Shown piece by piece: positions 5,606 to 5,830 of a stretch of 5,830 bases of DNA. The translations under genes and the position numbers were made by a program. This stretch comes from Planctomycetota bacterium. GTDB lineage: Bacteria > Planctomycetota > Phycisphaerae > WQYP01 > JAJZKY01. The notes below the pieces were generated by a model, which was given only the letters and a program-made list of their open reading frames with translations, had not been told where the DNA came from and did no database searches. Every line of letters begins with the position of its first letter. Position 1 is the stretch's first letter. The DNA lies in contig JAJZKY010000336.1 in NCBI GenBank assembly GCA_021803885.1, positions 1 through 5,830 of the forward strand. The letters are read 5' to 3'.

Positions 5606-5830
5606 TAGTACCGGGCAAAATGAGCTTCATCGCGCTGGCACTGGCCGCAGGTTGCGCGTTGGCCGCGGCCCTTTACCCCGCCATGGTATGGGGTGCCGTT
5701 GCGCTGGACGCTTTCACACTGGCCATCATTATTATCGAGGGGATTATTCTCAAACGCATCGATTTAAACGCAACGCTTCATTGCCCCCGGCGCGGTGAAA
5801 TTGGGGCACCGCTTGCACTTATTTTCGCCA
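5602..5830 (+). CDS. DUF58 domain protein, N-terminal part (cut by window end)
   Basis: The frame is open from ATG 5602 to the right edge (76 codons). Two hydrophobic segments (about residues 8-29 and 31-51, with LDAFTLAIIIIEGIIL) form a membrane hairpin. It is followed by KRIDLNATLHCPRRGEIGAPLALIF (54-76 region), matching the usual start of DUF58 proteins: a short N-terminal pair of helices, then a beta-rich part beginning with a R-x-x-x-G turn. The DUF58 signature and any vWA-like fold lie beyond the window and cannot be checked. Family identity rests on this N-terminal layout and on its position directly after MoxR, the classic pairing. ATG 5602 overlaps the MoxR stop (ATGA at 5602-5605) and follows an AGGA site. 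An internal ATG (residue 7) is a less likely alternative. Confidence 0.75.
   Translation, partial: MIVPGKMSFIALALAAGCALAAALYPAMVWGAVALDAFTLAIIIIEGIILKRIDLNATLHCPRRGEIGAPLALIFA

Overview
The window is an unrearranged, plus-strand stretch of a bacterial chromosome with mid-50s G+C by eye. It holds seven recognisable protein genes, one of them frameshifted and two cut by the window edges. No tRNA, rRNA, CRISPR, insertion sequence or clear terminator was seen. The B-box-like zinc-finger membrane protein, the DUF4129/DUF4350/MoxR/DUF58 set, and the mix of strong, weak and absent Shine-Dalgarno sites suggest a Planctomycetes-type (possibly Phycisphaerae) bacterium. That assignment is inference from gene content, not proven by the sequence.

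Region 1 (1-869): the 3' end of an unidentified membrane protein gene overlaps, in a TGATG junction, a complete family-2 glycosyltransferase of the dolichol/polyprenyl-phosphate sugar transferase type. Region 2 (870-1193): a 324-bp stretch with no recognised gene. It contains two short, overlapping ORFs (27 and 53 codons), the first behind a good ribosome binding site. They may be genuine small genes or remains of a broken Cys-containing gene.

Region 3 (1194-5830): a tightly packed cluster. In order it has a small B-box-like zinc-binding membrane protein, a polytopic membrane protein starting at TTG, a DUF4129 protein, a DUF4350 protein, a MoxR AAA+ ATPase starting at GTG, and the beginning of a DUF58 protein. 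From the polytopic membrane protein onward every junction overlaps (ATGA, 8 bp, 17 bp, ATGA), so translation is probably coupled. MoxR ATPases and DUF58 proteins are a well-known pair. The ATPase is thought to act as a chaperone or remodeler on membrane-anchored partners, and DUF4129 and DUF4350 proteins commonly accompany them. The cellular function of such clusters is largely unknown. A transglutaminase-like or von Willebrand A protein often follows and may lie beyond the right edge.

The most notable anomaly is a single-base frameshift at a run of seven G in the MoxR gene, exactly at its sensor 2 motif. Correcting it restores a normal-length MoxR protein whose stop codon overlaps the DUF58 start. 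A sequencing error, a recent mutation and slippage at the G run are all possible. A second oddity is that the B-box-like protein keeps one complete predicted zinc site but has lost three of four ligands of the other.
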